DNA of 64,000 nt from Streptomyces sp. NBC_00224 (lineage in GTDB: Bacteria; Actinomycetota; Actinomycetes; Streptomycetales; Streptomycetaceae), in assembly GCF_041435195.1 (NCBI RefSeq), contig NZ_CP108106.1, forward strand, positions 7,267,001-7,331,000, in the 5' to 3' direction. The position numbers and the translations under genes were made by a program. A model generated the notes under the pieces. The model was not told where the DNA came from, made no database searches, and saw nothing but the letters and a program-made list of their open reading frames with translations. Positions 44,426-54,026 of this stretch are shown here, piece after piece (position 1 is the first letter of the stretch; every line of letters starts with the position of its first letter).

Positions 44426-44455
44426 TTGACATTGTCTCGTCGGCGGGAGCAGGAT
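44426..44455 (+). promoter_or_regulatory. Candidate promoter of the MmyB-like gene
   Basis: TTGACA, 18-base spacer, CAGGAT: a perfect -35 and good -10 for a vegetative sigma factor, 91 bases before the gene start. Confidence 0.5.
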
Positions 44456-44545
44456 CGCAGCACGGTGCGAAGATCGACCTCTGTGCGATGAGGACGTGGA
44501 GGACGGCAGGCGCACCGCGTGCCTGCAAGAGGAGTCGCGTTCTCG

Positions 44546-45280
44546 ATGGTGAAAGAACCGTTGGTGAACAGGTCAGCCGGCCCCGTACCGGAGAACGTAC
44601 GGGGCGCCACCGCCACCGCCACCGGCCAGTGGGACGCCGAGGCGCGTGCCTACGTCGACGACCACATCGCGATGATGGACGCCACGGACTTACCGTCGTT
44701 CCTCGTCGACCGCAGCTGGAACATCGTGCACGCCAATACCGCGTACGACACGCTCTTCCGGGCCGTGGGCCCCCACCCCACCGCGATGCCGCGCCACAAC
44801 TTCCTGCGCTTCGTCCTCTTCCACCCCCACGCGGGCTCCGTGCTAGCCCAGCACGAGACGGGCTGGTGCCTGCCCATGCTCGCGCAGCTCTCGTCCGCTC
44901 TGGAGCAGGACCCGCACGACCCCGAACTGCGGGCCGTGCGCCGCGAGATCGCCGACGACCCACTGATGAGCGCGGCCTACCAGCAGGGCCTGCCGCACTG
45001 GATGCGCATGGTCGGCCCGGCCGCCGTGCACCACGACGGGACCGTGCGCGCGGTGCGCCACCCCGACCCCGGCTGGGACGCCGTGGAGTGCCGCGTCCTC
45101 GACGATTCCTCCGGCGCGCTGGGCGAGCTGGGACTGCGCCGGGTCACCCTGGTCCTGCGCCGCGAGCGCGCAGAGGCCCGCGCGCACGCGCCCAGGAGCG
45201 CGCCGAGGAACGTCGTGATCACCCGGCGCCGAGGCCATCTGAGCGTCGTCCGCATGGAGCCGGCCCCCGTCGACAGCTGA
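44546..45280 (+). CDS. MmyB-type ligand-binding (PAS-like) protein without its own HTH
   Basis: 244 residues. LPSFLVDRSWNIVHANTAYDTLFRAVG and the following NFLRFVLFHPHA are the PAS-like ligand domain that usually sits behind an XRE HTH in MmyB regulators. Here the ~55 residues before it show no HTH. Start is the ATG after AAGAGGAG; a GTG at 44519 precedes the ribosome site. Codon 44690-44692 is TTA, so translation may depend on bldA tRNA-Leu. Divergent from an XRE gene, which could supply the DNA-binding part (inference). Confidence 0.78.
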   Translation: MVKEPLVNRSAGPVPENVRGATATATGQWDAEARAYVDDHIAMMDATDLPSFLVDRSWNIVHANTAYDTLFRAVGPHPTAMPRHNFLRFVLFHPHAGSVLAQHETGWCLPMLAQLSSALEQDPHDPELRAVRREIADDPLMSAAYQQGLPHWMRMVGPAAVHHDGTVRAVRHPDPGWDAVECRVLDDSSGALGELGLRRVTLVLRRERAEARAHAPRSAPRNVVITRRRGHLSVVRMEPAPVDS

Positions 45281-45316
45281 GAGCCACCCGCGGCGGCCGA
45301 CGTAGACAATGGGCGG

Positions 45317-48300
45317 GTGACACTCCGCTACCGCGTACTCGGACCAACGAGGGCCCTGTGCCCGGACGGCAGTGAGGTGCCCCTCGGCGGCGCCCGGCTG
45401 CGGGCGCTGCTCGCCGCGCTGGCGGCGGGCGCCGGACGCGCGGTACCGGTACCGGAGCTGGCCGCACGGGTCTGGGGCGACGACGACCCCGCACCCGCCG
45501 ACGAGGCCGCCGCGGTGCAGGCGCTGGTCGGCCGACTGCGAAGGGCGCTCGGCCGGGACGCCGTGGAGTCCGTGCCGGGCGGCTACCGGCTGGCCGCCGA
45601 CCCCGACGACATCGACGTGTTCCGCTTCGAACGGCTGGCGCGGGAGGGCGCGGACGCGCTGGCGGACGGGGACGCGGAGCGAGCGGCGCGGCTGCTGGAC
45701 GATGCCCTCGCGCTGTGGCGGGGGCCGGTCCTGGCCGACCTTCCGGTACGGGAGCGGGACCCGCTCGTCGTACGGGCCGAACGCCGCCACTCCGAGGCGC
45801 GCCGGTCCCGCCTCGCCGCCGAGGCCGCCCTCGGCCGCGCCGAGCACACCCTGCCGGAACTGGCCGCCCTGGTCGCGGCGACGCCCCTGGACGAGCCTCT
45901 CCAGGCCCTGCACCTCCGCGCGCTGACGGCGGCGGGCCGCCGGGCCGAGGCGCTGGTGGCGTACGAGTCCGCCCGGGTCGCCCTCGACGAGGCACTGGGC
46001 ACCGCCCCCGGGCCCGAACTGCGGTCGCTGCACGCCGAGTTGCTGCGCGACGCCGCTCCGGCGCCGGGGCCGACGGCGACGCGGACCGGCTCGCCCACTC
46101 AGAGCGCGTCGAACCCGGCGGCACGGGTACGGGCCGCGCCGCCCGCGTACTCCCATGGCGCACCGCACCCCGCCGCCCGCCCCGGTAACCTCCGCGCCCG
46201 GCTCACCTCCTTCGTCGGGCGCGAGCCGGAACTCCTGGCCCTGCGCGCCGACTTGGCCGACGGGCGGCTCGTCACCCTCACCGGGCCCGGTGGCGCGGGC
46301 AAGACCCGGCTCGCCCTGGAGGCCGCCGAGGCCGTCGCGCAGGAGTGGGCCGACGGCGTCTGGCTGGCCGAGCTCGCGCCCGTACGGGAGGCGGCGCAGC
46401 TGCCGCAGGCCCTGCTCACCGCGCTCGGGGCGCGCGAGAGCGTGCTGCTGACCGGGGCCGAGGCCGGACCCCGCGACCCGCTGGAACGGCTCGTCGCGCA
46501 CTGCGGCCACCGCCGGATGCTGCTCGTCCTCGACAACTGCGAGCAGATCGCCGCCGGGGCGGCCGAGCTGGCGCACGAACTGCTCATCGGCTGCCCCGGT
46601 GTCACCATCCTCGCCACCAGCAGGGAACCCCTCGGCGTCCCGGGGGAGCGGGCGCGCGGGGTCGGCCCCCTGCCGCTCGACACCGCCCTGCGGCTCTTCG
46701 GTGAGCGGGGCGCGGCGGCCCGGGCCGGCTTCCGCGTCCGCGAAGACCCGGAGGCCGCCGCCGAGGTCTGCCGCCGCCTCGACGGGCTGCCGCTCGCCCT
46801 CGAACTCGCCGCCGCCCGGCTGCGGATGCTCACCCCGCGCCAGCTCGCGGACCGCCTCGACGACCGGTTCCGGCTGCTCGGGGACGGCGCCCGCACCAGC
46901 AGGACGCTGCGGCCCCGGCAGCAGACCCTGCGGGCCGTGGTCGACTGGTCCTGGGAGCTCCTCGACGCACGCGAGCGGGCCGTGCTGCGCCGCCTCGCCG
47001 TCTTCTCCGGCGGCTTCGCGCTGCCGGAGGCCGAGGCGGTCTGCGCCGATCCCGCCGACCCGTCGCAGCACCCCGCCGACGTACTCGGCCTGCTCGCCTC
47101 CCTCGTCGACAAGTCCCTGGTCGTGGCGGCCCCGGACGGCGGCGCGATGCGCTACCGGCTGCTGGAGACCGTCGCGGAGTATGCCGCCGAGCGCCTCGCC
47201 GCCTCCGGCGAGCGCAAGGCCGTCGAGCTGCGCCACCTGGTCGCGTACCGCGAACTCGCCCGCACCGGCGAGGCCGTGCTGCGGGGGCCCCGGCAGGCCG
47301 ACGGGATGCGGCGGTTCGAGACGGAGCACGGGAACGTGCGGACCGCGCTCGGCAGGGCGGTCGAGCACGGCCGCGAGCAGGACGCTCTCTGTCTGACCCT
47401 CTCCGCGAGCTGGTTCTGGCAGCTGCGCGGCCACCAGAGCGACGCCCGCGCCTGGTCGCTCGCCGCGGCCGGGCTGGGGCCCGACCCGTTCGCGGAGCCG
47501 GTGCGCCCGGCCGTGCCGCTCGCGGCGCGCTGCACCGACGCGCCGCCGCCGTGGTCCGAGGAACAGCTGTGGGAGGCCCGGCGCGGGGTGCGGATGATGC
47601 TGTTCGCGGGCGGCGGCGAGGGCGAGGGCGCGGAGTTCGCCAGCCCCGCGGCCGGGCCGTATCTGCGGCGCGTCGTGGCCGCGTACGGCTCCGCGATGCC
47701 GCAGAACTGCCGCCAGCCCGGGTCCGTCTGGTACTTCGCCCGGATGCTCACCCATGAGTTCGCCGGGTTCCCGCAGGCCGTCGACGCGATGGTCGAGGAC
47801 TGCCGGGCGCAGGGCGAGCCGTGGGACCTCGCCTTCGCGCTGCTGCTCCGCTCCAAGCTCGTCGGCGGCCCCGACGCGGACGAGGCGCTGGCCCTGTTCG
47901 AACGGCTCGGGGACCCGTGGGCGATCGCGGAGACCCTCTCGGCGCGCGGCGAGGACCACTCGCGGCAGGGCCGGTACGAGGAGGCCGCGGCCGACTTCGA
48001 GCGCGCCATGGAGTCCACCACCTGGGCCGGTGCGTACGCCCAGGGCCCCATGTTCAAGGCGCGCCTCGCGACGGTCCGCCTCGCCGTCGCGCGGACGGAC
48101 GAGGAGAGCGAGCGGGCCGAGCGGCTGCTGCTCGACGCCGTCGAGGAGTCGCGCCACTACGCGGGCGAGGGCGTCGGCACCGCCCGGATGCTGCTCGCCC
48201 ACCACTACGCGGCCACCGGTCGCGTGGGTCTCGCCCGCGAGCAACTGCGCCTGATGGAGGCCGAGTTCACCAAGGCCGTCCCGGAGATGTTCCGCGGTCT

Positions 48301-48682
48301 GGTCGCCGGGGTGGACGGCTGGCTGGACTGCCTCGGCGGCGCCTACGCCGACGCGCTCGGGCGGGTGCGCGAGGCGGTGCGGCAGCTGGAAGGACAGGCG
48401 TATCTGGTCGCACCCAACCTGATCACCAGCCAGTTCCTCGTCGCCGCCTGGGCGAAGGCGCACCTCGGCGCCGCCGAGGAGGGCGCCCGTCTGCTCGGCG
48501 CGTACGACCGGCACGCCACCGGGCAGCACGGCGGCTTCGGGCTGCGCCCGCTGCCGTCCGAGCCCGCCGTCCGGCGCCGCGCCGAGGCGGAACTGCGCGC
48601 CGTGCTCGACGACACCGCGTACCGCCGCGCCTACGAGGAGGGGCGCGGACTCGCGGTGGAGGCGGCCGCGGCCCTGGTGTGA
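45317..48682 (+). CDS. AfsR/SARP-type regulator with NB-ARC ATPase
   Basis: 1121 residues. N-terminal OmpR-like winged helix (LGPTRALCPDGSEVPLGGARLRALLAALA) and BTAD domain to ~245 (ALALWRGPVLADLP, PLDEPLQALHLRALTAAGRRAEAL); an ATPase with Walker A GPGGAGKTR at ~323 and Walker B MLLVLDNCEQ at ~401; then a long helical repeat region that resembles TPR arrays. This is the AfsR/large-SARP plan, usually an activator of antibiotic clusters that integrates phosphorylation or ligand signals. No biosynthetic cluster is in the window. GTG start 36 bp after the MmyB-like gene, same direction, so possibly co-transcribed with it. Confidence 0.9.
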   Translation: MTLRYRVLGPTRALCPDGSEVPLGGARLRALLAALAAGAGRAVPVPELAARVWGDDDPAPADEAAAVQALVGRLRRALGRDAVESVPGGYRLAADPDDIDVFRFERLAREGADALADGDAERAARLLDDALALWRGPVLADLPVRERDPLVVRAERRHSEARRSRLAAEAALGRAEHTLPELAALVAATPLDEPLQALHLRALTAAGRRAEALVAYESARVALDEALGTAPGPELRSLHAELLRDAAPAPGPTATRTGSPTQSASNPAARVRAAPPAYSHGAPHPAARPGNLRARLTSFVGREPELLALRADLADGRLVTLTGPGGAGKTRLALEAAEAVAQEWADGVWLAELAPVREAAQLPQALLTALGARESVLLTGAEAGPRDPLERLVAHCGHRRMLLVLDNCEQIAAGAAELAHELLIGCPGVTILATSREPLGVPGERARGVGPLPLDTALRLFGERGAAARAGFRVREDPEAAAEVCRRLDGLPLALELAAARLRMLTPRQLADRLDDRFRLLGDGARTSRTLRPRQQTLRAVVDWSWELLDARERAVLRRLAVFSGGFALPEAEAVCADPADPSQHPADVLGLLASLVDKSLVVAAPDGGAMRYRLLETVAEYAAERLAASGERKAVELRHLVAYRELARTGEAVLRGPRQADGMRRFETEHGNVRTALGRAVEHGREQDALCLTLSASWFWQLRGHQSDARAWSLAAAGLGPDPFAEPVRPAVPLAARCTDAPPPWSEEQLWEARRGVRMMLFAGGGEGEGAEFASPAAGPYLRRVVAAYGSAMPQNCRQPGSVWYFARMLTHEFAGFPQAVDAMVEDCRAQGEPWDLAFALLLRSKLVGGPDADEALALFERLGDPWAIAETLSARGEDHSRQGRYEEAAADFERAMESTTWAGAYAQGPMFKARLATVRLAVARTDEESERAERLLLDAVEESRHYAGEGVGTARMLLAHHYAATGRVGLAREQLRLMEAEFTKAVPEMFRGLVAGVDGWLDCLGGAYADALGRVREAVRQLEGQAYLVAPNLITSQFLVAAWAKAHLGAAEEGARLLGAYDRHATGQHGGFGLRPLPSEPAVRRRAEAELRAVLDDTAYRRAYEEGRGLAVEAAAALV

Positions 48683-48801
48683 GGTGCGGTGGTGAGCCGA
48701 GTGAAGGGGGAGCACGCCAGGGGCGCGTGAAGCTCGGCTGTTGGCCCGCTTAAGAAAACCTCGATGGACGCGAGTGGCTCTTGCTCGGCAGATTAGTGAT
48801 C

Positions 48802-48819
48802 AGCCATGGAACCATGGCT
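48802..48819. promoter_or_regulatory. Perfect 18-bp palindrome upstream of tdh
   Basis: AGCCATGG-AA-CCATGGCT, eight-base arms, 37 bases before the tdh start. Candidate operator, possibly for the LysR protein at the end of the operon. Confidence 0.5.
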
Positions 48820-48855
48820 TTCGCCCCTCTTTGTACGTCCCGGGAGCCGCCCCCC

Positions 48856-49884
48856 ATGAAGGCCCTTGTCAAGCAGCACGCCGAACCCGGACTGTGGCTC
48901 ATGGACGTCCCGGAGCCGGAGACCGGCCCCGGCGACGTACTGATCAAGGTGCTGCGCACCGGCATCTGCGGCACCGATCTGCACATCCGCTCCTGGGACG
49001 GCTGGGCGCAGGGCGCCGTCAAGACCCCCCTCGTCCTCGGCCACGAGTTCGTCGGCGAGGTCGCGGCGGTCGGCGCGGACGTCCGGGACATCGCGGTCGG
49101 CGAGCTGGTCAGCGGCGAGGGCCATCTGGTCTGCGGCAAGTGCCGCAACTGCCTGGCGGGCCGCCGTCACCTGTGCCGCTCCACGATCGGCCTCGGCGTG
49201 GGGCGCGACGGCGCCTTCGCGGAGTACGTGGCGCTGCCCGCCTCCAACGTGTGGGTGCACCGCACCCCGGTCGACCTCGACGTCGCCGCGATCTTCGACC
49301 CGTTCGGCAACGCCGTGCACACCGCGCTCTCCTTCCCGCTGGTCGGCGAGGACGTCCTGATCACCGGCGCGGGCCCGATCGGCATCATGGCGGCGGCCGT
49401 GGCCAAGCACGCGGGCGCCCGCAACGTCGTGATCACCGACGTCAGCCCCGAGCGCCTGGCGCTGGCCCGCAAGGCGGGCGCCACGCTCGCGGTGAACGTG
49501 GCGCAGTCCTCGATCGCGGACGCCCAGCGGCAGCTCGGGCTGCGTGAGGGCTTCGACGTCGGCCTGGAGATGTCGGGCCGCGGCGAGGCCATGCGCGACA
49601 TGATCGACAACATGACGCACGGCGGCAAGATCGCGATGCTCGGTCTGCCCGCGCAGGAGTTCGCCGTCGACTGGTCGAAGATCGTCACCTCGATGATCAC
49701 GGTCAAGGGCATCTACGGCCGTGAGATGTTCGAGACGTGGTACGCGATGACGGTGCTGCTCGAAGGCGGCCTCGACCTCTCCCCGGTGATCACCGGCAGC
49801 TATGCGTACCGGGACTTCGACGCGGCCTTCGACGAGGCCGCCACCGCCCGCAGCGGCAAGATCATCCTCGACTGGACCGCCTGA
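48856..49884 (+). CDS. tdh: L-threonine 3-dehydrogenase (Tdh)
   Basis: 342 residues. Zinc-dependent MDR enzyme oxidising L-threonine to 2-amino-3-ketobutyrate with NAD+. Catalytic zinc residues in [16 protein letters not shown] and [12 protein letters not shown]; the four structural-zinc cysteines in [18 protein letters not shown] fold [21 protein letters not shown]. Start [12 protein letters not shown] as in the family; the frame extends upstream through the palindrome. kbl follows by 30 bp and completes the two-step threonine-to-glycine route. Confidence 0.96.
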   Translation: MKALVKQHAEPGLWLMDVPEPETGPGDVLIKVLRTGICGTDLHIRSWDGWAQGAVKTPLVLGHEFVGEVAAVGADVRDIAVGELVSGEGHLVCGKCRNCLAGRRHLCRSTIGLGVGRDGAFAEYVALPASNVWVHRTPVDLDVAAIFDPFGNAVHTALSFPLVGEDVLITGAGPIGIMAAAVAKHAGARNVVITDVSPERLALARKAGATLAVNVAQSSIADAQRQLGLREGFDVGLEMSGRGEAMRDMIDNMTHGGKIAMLGLPAQEFAVDWSKIVTSMITVKGIYGREMFETWYAMTVLLEGGLDLSPVITGSYAYRDFDAAFDEAATARSGKIILDWTA

Positions 49885-49914
49885 GTCCGCTTCACGGTAT
49901 CTAGGAGCCTGAGC

Positions 49915-51096
49915 ATGTACGCGTCCGTTCGCGACGACCTCCAGAACACCCTCGACGAGATCCGCGAGGCCGGTCTCTTCAAGCCCGAGCGGGTGATCTC
50001 CACCCCGCAGAACGCCTCGGTCTCCGTCCCCACCGGCGAGGTCCTGAACTTCTGCGCCAACAACTACCTGGGCCTCGCCGACCACCCCGAGGTGGTCGCC
50101 GCCGCCAAGGAGGCGCTGGACCGCTGGGGCTACGGGATGGCCTCGGTCCGCTTCATCTGCGGCACCCAGGACGTCCACAAGGAGCTGGAGGCCCGTCTTT
50201 CGGCGTTCCTCGGCCAGGAGGACACGATCCTCTACTCGTCCTGCTTCGACGCCAACGGCGGTGTCTTCGAGACCATCCTCGGCGCCGAGGACGCGGTGAT
50301 CTCCGACGCCCTCAACCACGCTTCGATCATCGACGGCATCCGCCTCTCCAAGGCCGCCCGCTACCGGTACGCCAACCGCGACATGGCCGAGCTGGAGGCC
50401 AAGCTCAAGGAGGCCTCCGGTGCGCGCCGTCGCCTCATCGTCACCGACGGTGTCTTCTCCATGGACGGCTATGTCGCCCCGCTCCAGGAGATCTGCGACC
50501 TCGCCGACCGCTACGACGCGATGGTCATGGTCGACGACTCGCACGCCGTCGGCTTCGTCGGCCCCGGCGGCCGCGGCACGCCCGAGCTGCACGGCGTCAT
50601 GGACCGGGTCGACATCATCACCGGCACCCTCGGCAAGGCCCTCGGCGGCGCTTCCGGCGGCTACGTCGCGGCCCGCGCCGAGATCGTCGCCCTGCTGCGC
50701 CAGCGCTCGCGCCCGTACCTCTTCTCGAACTCGCTGGCCCCGGTGATCGCCGCCGCCTCCCTGAAGGTCCTCGACCTGCTGGAGTCGGCGGGCGACCTGC
50801 GCGACAAGCTCGCCGCCAACACCTTGCTCTTCCGGACGAAGATGACCGAGGCGGGCTTCGAGATCCTGCCCGGCGACCACGCCATCGCCCCGGTCATGAT
50901 CGGCGACGCCGCCGAGGCCGCCCGCATGGCCGAGCTGCTGCTTGAGCGCGGTGTGTACGTGATCGGCTTCTCCTACCCGGTGGTCCCGATGGGCCAGGCC
51001 CGTATCCGCGTCCAGCTCTCCGCGGCGCACTCCACGGCCGACGTGGAGCGGGCCGTGGCGGCGTTCATCGACGCCCGGGCGACAATGGCCGGGTGA
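49915..51096 (+). CDS. kbl: 2-amino-3-ketobutyrate CoA ligase (glycine C-acetyltransferase, Kbl)
   Basis: 393 residues. PLP enzyme of the alpha-oxoamine synthase family that cleaves 2-amino-3-ketobutyrate with CoA to glycine and acetyl-CoA. The PLP lysine lies in [14 protein letters not shown], and [21 protein letters not shown] holds the cofactor-binding Asp/His. [24 protein letters not shown] is the N-terminal signature. It directly follows tdh, whose unstable product it consumes, and overlaps the LysR start by 4 bp. Confidence 0.97.
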   Translation: MYASVRDDLQNTLDEIREAGLFKPERVISTPQNASVSVPTGEVLNFCANNYLGLADHPEVVAAAKEALDRWGYGMASVRFICGTQDVHKELEARLSAFLGQEDTILYSSCFDANGGVFETILGAEDAVISDALNHASIIDGIRLSKAARYRYANRDMAELEAKLKEASGARRRLIVTDGVFSMDGYVAPLQEICDLADRYDAMVMVDDSHAVGFVGPGGRGTPELHGVMDRVDIITGTLGKALGGASGGYVAARAEIVALLRQRSRPYLFSNSLAPVIAAASLKVLDLLESAGDLRDKLAANTLLFRTKMTEAGFEILPGDHAIAPVMIGDAAEAARMAELLLERGVYVIGFSYPVVPMGQARIRVQLSAAHSTADVERAVAAFIDARATMAG

Positions 51097-52007
51097 TCGA
51101 CCCGCGCCGGCTCCGCATCCTGCGCGCCGCGGCGGACCACCGTACGGTGACCGCCGCGGCCGCAGCGCTGTATCTGACCCCTTCCGCCGTCTCCCAGCAG
51201 CTCGCCGCCCTGGAGCAGGAGACCGGCCACACGCTGCTGACCCGCAGCGGCAAGGGCGTACGGCTCACAGCGGCCGGCGAGATCCTCCTGGAGCACGCCA
51301 ACGCGGTCCTCGCCCAGCTGGAGCGCGCGGAGGCGGAGCTGGCGGCGTACGCGGGCGGCGCGGCCGGTGATGTGACGGTGGCGGCGTTCGCCACGGGCAT
51401 CGCGGAGGTGCTCGCCCCGGCCGTGGCCCTGCTGCGCGGGACGCACCCCACGATCCGGGTCCGGGTCCGCGACGCCGAGGGCGACGAGTCGCTGCCGATG
51501 GTCCTGGACGGCGAGGCGGACGTGGCGCTGGCGGTCGAGTACCGGGGCGCCCCCAGGGAGGACGACCGGCGGCTGGTCCGGGTCGCGCTCTACGCGGAGC
51601 CCTTCGACGCGGTGCTCCCGGCCGGACACCCCCTGGCGCACGCGCCCGAGGTGCGCCTGTCGGCGCTCTCCGAGGACGACTGGATCGGCCCGTACCCCGG
51701 CAACCCCTGCCACGACGTGGTCTTCCTCGCCTGTGAGCTGGCGGGCTTCGAGCCGCGGCTGATCCACTCCTCGGACGACTTCCGCGCCGTGGTGGCCCTG
51801 GCGGGCGCGGGGGCGGGCGTGGCCCTGGTGCCCCGCTCGGCGCTGCGCGGCATGGAGCAGAAGAACACGGTGGTGCGCCCGGTGGCGGGCCCCGCCGCCA
51901 CCCGCCGCGTCTTCGCGGCGGTCCGCAGCGGCGCCGAGCACCACCCGCTGATCAGCCCGGTCCTGGACGCCCTGGCCCGGGCGGCGGAAGGTCTGACGAC
52001 GGGCTGA
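51093..52007 (+). CDS. LysR-family regulator of the threonine-degradation operon
   Basis: 304 residues. N-terminal [51 protein letters not shown]; effector domain [25 protein letters not shown] follows. GTG start overlapping the kbl stop (GTGA), so it is translated from the tdh-kbl message. A regulator inside the operon it may control is uncommon for LysR proteins, which are normally divergent. Likely ligand a threonine or glycine metabolite (inference). Confidence 0.9.
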   Translation: MIDPRRLRILRAAADHRTVTAAAAALYLTPSAVSQQLAALEQETGHTLLTRSGKGVRLTAAGEILLEHANAVLAQLERAEAELAAYAGGAAGDVTVAAFATGIAEVLAPAVALLRGTHPTIRVRVRDAEGDESLPMVLDGEADVALAVEYRGAPREDDRRLVRVALYAEPFDAVLPAGHPLAHAPEVRLSALSEDDWIGPYPGNPCHDVVFLACELAGFEPRLIHSSDDFRAVVALAGAGAGVALVPRSALRGMEQKNTVVRPVAGPAATRRVFAAVRSGAEHHPLISPVLDALARAAEGLTTG

Positions 52008-52088
52008 GCCCGTGGGCGCACAGGGCCGGTCCGCAGGGGCGGGGTGCGAAGTCCCACCCCGGGTCGGCGCGAAGGGCGAGCGCAGAGG

Positions 52089-52523
52089 TTAGGTCCATGC
52101 CGGTGCCGTTCCAGTCAGTTGGCATACCACCAGGTACAGCGGGATGGGGGGTGTGTACGGGCTGGTGCCCTCGGGGCAGTGGATCATCCGCCGTCCCGGG
52201 CTCTCCGGAACGCGGGCGTCCGGGGCGTAGCGGGTCGGGTGCGGCCAGGTCAGGTCGTGGTCCGAGCCTGCCGGGACGACCCACCACCAGCAGTCGGCGT
52301 CCGCGAAGACGCACCCCGAGCGGGGCAGCCGCGCCAGGACCCGGAAGCCGTAGGACGCGGGCACCGCGACCGCGTCGCAGCCCAGAGACGCCGGGAGCGC
52401 CGGCGGCAGCACCAGTCTGCTGCCGCCGGTCGCTCCGGCGCCCCCTTGCGGGCCGGGCCCCCGAGGCCCCCCAGCCTCATCCCGGCCGCCTCTGGACAGA
52501 AGTGTGCGTGAGCTCCTCAGCAT
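52089..52523 (-). CDS. Hypothetical protein downstream of an anti-sigma-like ATPase
   Basis: 144 residues; no family name I can defend. A Gly/Arg-rich N-terminus is followed by a well-formed domain: CDAVAVPASYGFRVLARLPRSG, CVFADADCWWWVVPAGSDHDL and HCPEGTSPYTPPIPLYLVVCQLTG. The Trp cluster and C-terminal hydrophobic strand suggest a small beta-rich fold. Its ATG overlaps the stop region of the ATPase gene by 7 bp, so they are co-translated; this pairing is seen in Streptomyces signalling modules. Confidence 0.7.
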   Translation of the reverse strand: MLRSSRTLLSRGGRDEAGGPRGPGPQGGAGATGGSRLVLPPALPASLGCDAVAVPASYGFRVLARLPRSGCVFADADCWWWVVPAGSDHDLTWPHPTRYAPDARVPESPGRRMIHCPEGTSPYTPPIPLYLVVCQLTGTAPAWT

Positions 52524-53029
52524 GTACGGCCCGCCCCGAGCCGGGCCCAGACGATCCGGCCGGTGCCGCGCGGCACGTCGTGGGCGCCCCAGGCGACGCT
52601 CAGCGCGTCGACGAGCAGCAGCCCGCGCCCGCCCTCCTCGCCGTCGGCCGCGTCGCACAGCGTGGGCCCGCCCGCGCCGTACCCCTGGTCCTTGACTGCG
52701 ACCGTCAAGTGCCCGGCGGCGAAGGAGAGTTCGCAGGACACGCGGGTGCCGGCGGTGTGCACGACGGCGTTGGTGACGAGCTCGGAGATCACCAGTGCGG
52801 CCGCGTCCCCCAGTTCCTCGCCGAGACCCCACCGGACGGTGACCTCGGCCGTGTGGCGGCGGGCCGCGGAGGCGGATTCCGGCCGGGCAGACAGGTCGAA
52901 CGCGTACCGGCGGACGTCGGCGACGGACACCGTGGGGCCCGCGCCTATGAGCTGCGGGACGAGCGCATTACCAGGGGCCACGACCGGGTCCTCACAGTGG
53001 GGAAGCGGTGTCGCACGCGACAGCCGCAT
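52517..53029 (-). CDS. SpoIIAB/RsbW-like ATP-binding regulator (HATPase_c_2)
   Basis: 170 residues. GHKL ATPase motifs: N-box ELVTNAVVHTAG, G1 KDQGYGAGG, G2 GGRGLLLVDAL. No histidine-kinase dimerisation domain, so it belongs to the anti-sigma/abaA-like group common in Streptomyces, which phosphorylate STAS partners or hold a regulator. Divergent from the DUF5753 XRE gene with an operator-like hairpin in between; WhiJ-type loci have this same set of genes. Confidence 0.85.
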   Translation of the reverse strand: MRLSRATPLPHCEDPVVAPGNALVPQLIGAGPTVSVADVRRYAFDLSARPESASAARRHTAEVTVRWGLGEELGDAAALVISELVTNAVVHTAGTRVSCELSFAAGHLTVAVKDQGYGAGGPTLCDAADGEEGGRGLLLVDALSVAWGAHDVPRGTGRIVWARLGAGRTC

Positions 53030-53081
53030 GTGCTGGCGTTCACCGACCTACCTTCCACCTATCCGTGACACTTGGCAAGGG

Positions 53082-53104
53082 GCACTCTGAAAAATGCAGA
53101 GTGC
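53082..53104. promoter_or_regulatory. Palindrome in the divergent ATPase/XRE promoter region
   Basis: GCACTCTG-AAAAATG-CAGAGTGC, perfect 8-bp arms, AT-rich centre, 62 bases before the XRE start. A candidate operator for the WhiJ-like protein; a TGTTTTCT tail also allows a terminator reading. Confidence 0.45.
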
Positions 53105-53165
53105 TGTTTTCTGGGCTGAGCTGACATGGCACACTGCTCGGCAAAAGGGTTAGGGGAGGTCTGAC

Positions 53166-54026
53166 GTGAGTGAACCCCGGTCCGCCCCGACCGTGGGGCA
53201 GGTCGTGCTGGGCCGGCGCCTACAGGATCTGCGTGAGCGGGCCGGCCTCCGGCGTGAAGAGGCGGCGAAGGTGCTCCGGGTCGCCCCCGCCACGATCCGC
53301 CGCATGGAGACGGCCGAGGTCTCACTGAAGATTCCCTACGTACAGCTGCTGCTCAAGGCGTACGGCATCGGGGACGAGGAGACGGACCGTTTCGTCGAAC
53401 TCGCGGAGGAGGCCAACAAGCCGGGGTGGTGGCAGCGCTTCCACGACATCCTGCCCGACTGGTTCAGCATGTACGTCAGCCTGGAGGGCGCGGCCTCGCT
53501 CATCCGGACGTACGAGCCGCACTTCGTTCCCGGGCTGCTCCAGACCGAGGAGTACGCGCGCTCGGTGATGGACAGCGGCGCGCTCGGGCAGACCAAGGCC
53601 GCCGACATCGACCGGCACGTGGCGCTGCGCATGGAGCGCCAGTCGCTGCTCACCCGCGCCGACGCACCGCGGTTCTGGGTGATCATGGACGAGACGGTGC
53701 TGCGCCGCCCGGTGGGCGGCCCCGAGGTGATGCGCGGCCAGCTCGACCGGCTTCTGGAGGCGGCCGAGCTGCCCCATGTGACGATCCAGCTGGCGGAGTT
53801 CGCGACGGGGCACCACCCGGGCACGTACGGCCCTTTCGTCCTGTTCAGATTCGCCGTGCCGGAACTCCCGGACATGGTCTACAGCGAGTACCTGACCGGC
53901 GCGGTCTATCTGGACGCGCGTCCCGAGGTCGACACGCACCTCGAAGTCATGGACCGCATGGCGGCCCAGGCCGCGACTGCACGACGCACGAAGGAGATCC
54001 TGGCGGATCTCCGCGAGGAGCTGTGA
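53166..54026 (+). CDS. WhiJ-like XRE regulator with DUF5753 domain
   Basis: 286 residues. Helix-turn-helix near the start: VLGRRLQDLRERAGLRREEAAKVLRVAPATIRRMETAEV; the rest is DUF5753 (YEPHFVPGLLQTEEYARSVMD, VIMDETVLRRPVGGPEVM, PDMVYSEYLTGAVYLD). Proteins of this type form operons with DUF397 and divergent anti-sigma-like ATPases and affect development and antibiotic production. GTG start with GGGGAGG upstream. The DUF397 gene starts at the very next base after the stop. Confidence 0.92.
   Translation: MSEPRSAPTVGQVVLGRRLQDLRERAGLRREEAAKVLRVAPATIRRMETAEVSLKIPYVQLLLKAYGIGDEETDRFVELAEEANKPGWWQRFHDILPDWFSMYVSLEGAASLIRTYEPHFVPGLLQTEEYARSVMDSGALGQTKAADIDRHVALRMERQSLLTRADAPRFWVIMDETVLRRPVGGPEVMRGQLDRLLEAAELPHVTIQLAEFATGHHPGTYGPFVLFRFAVPELPDMVYSEYLTGAVYLDARPEVDTHLEVMDRMAAQAATARRTKEILADLREEL

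Noticed and set aside
44843..48715. A minus-strand open frame of 1290 codons opposite the AfsR-like gene.
   Set aside because: Same GC-bias shadow; the sense strand has Walker and BTAD motifs in order.
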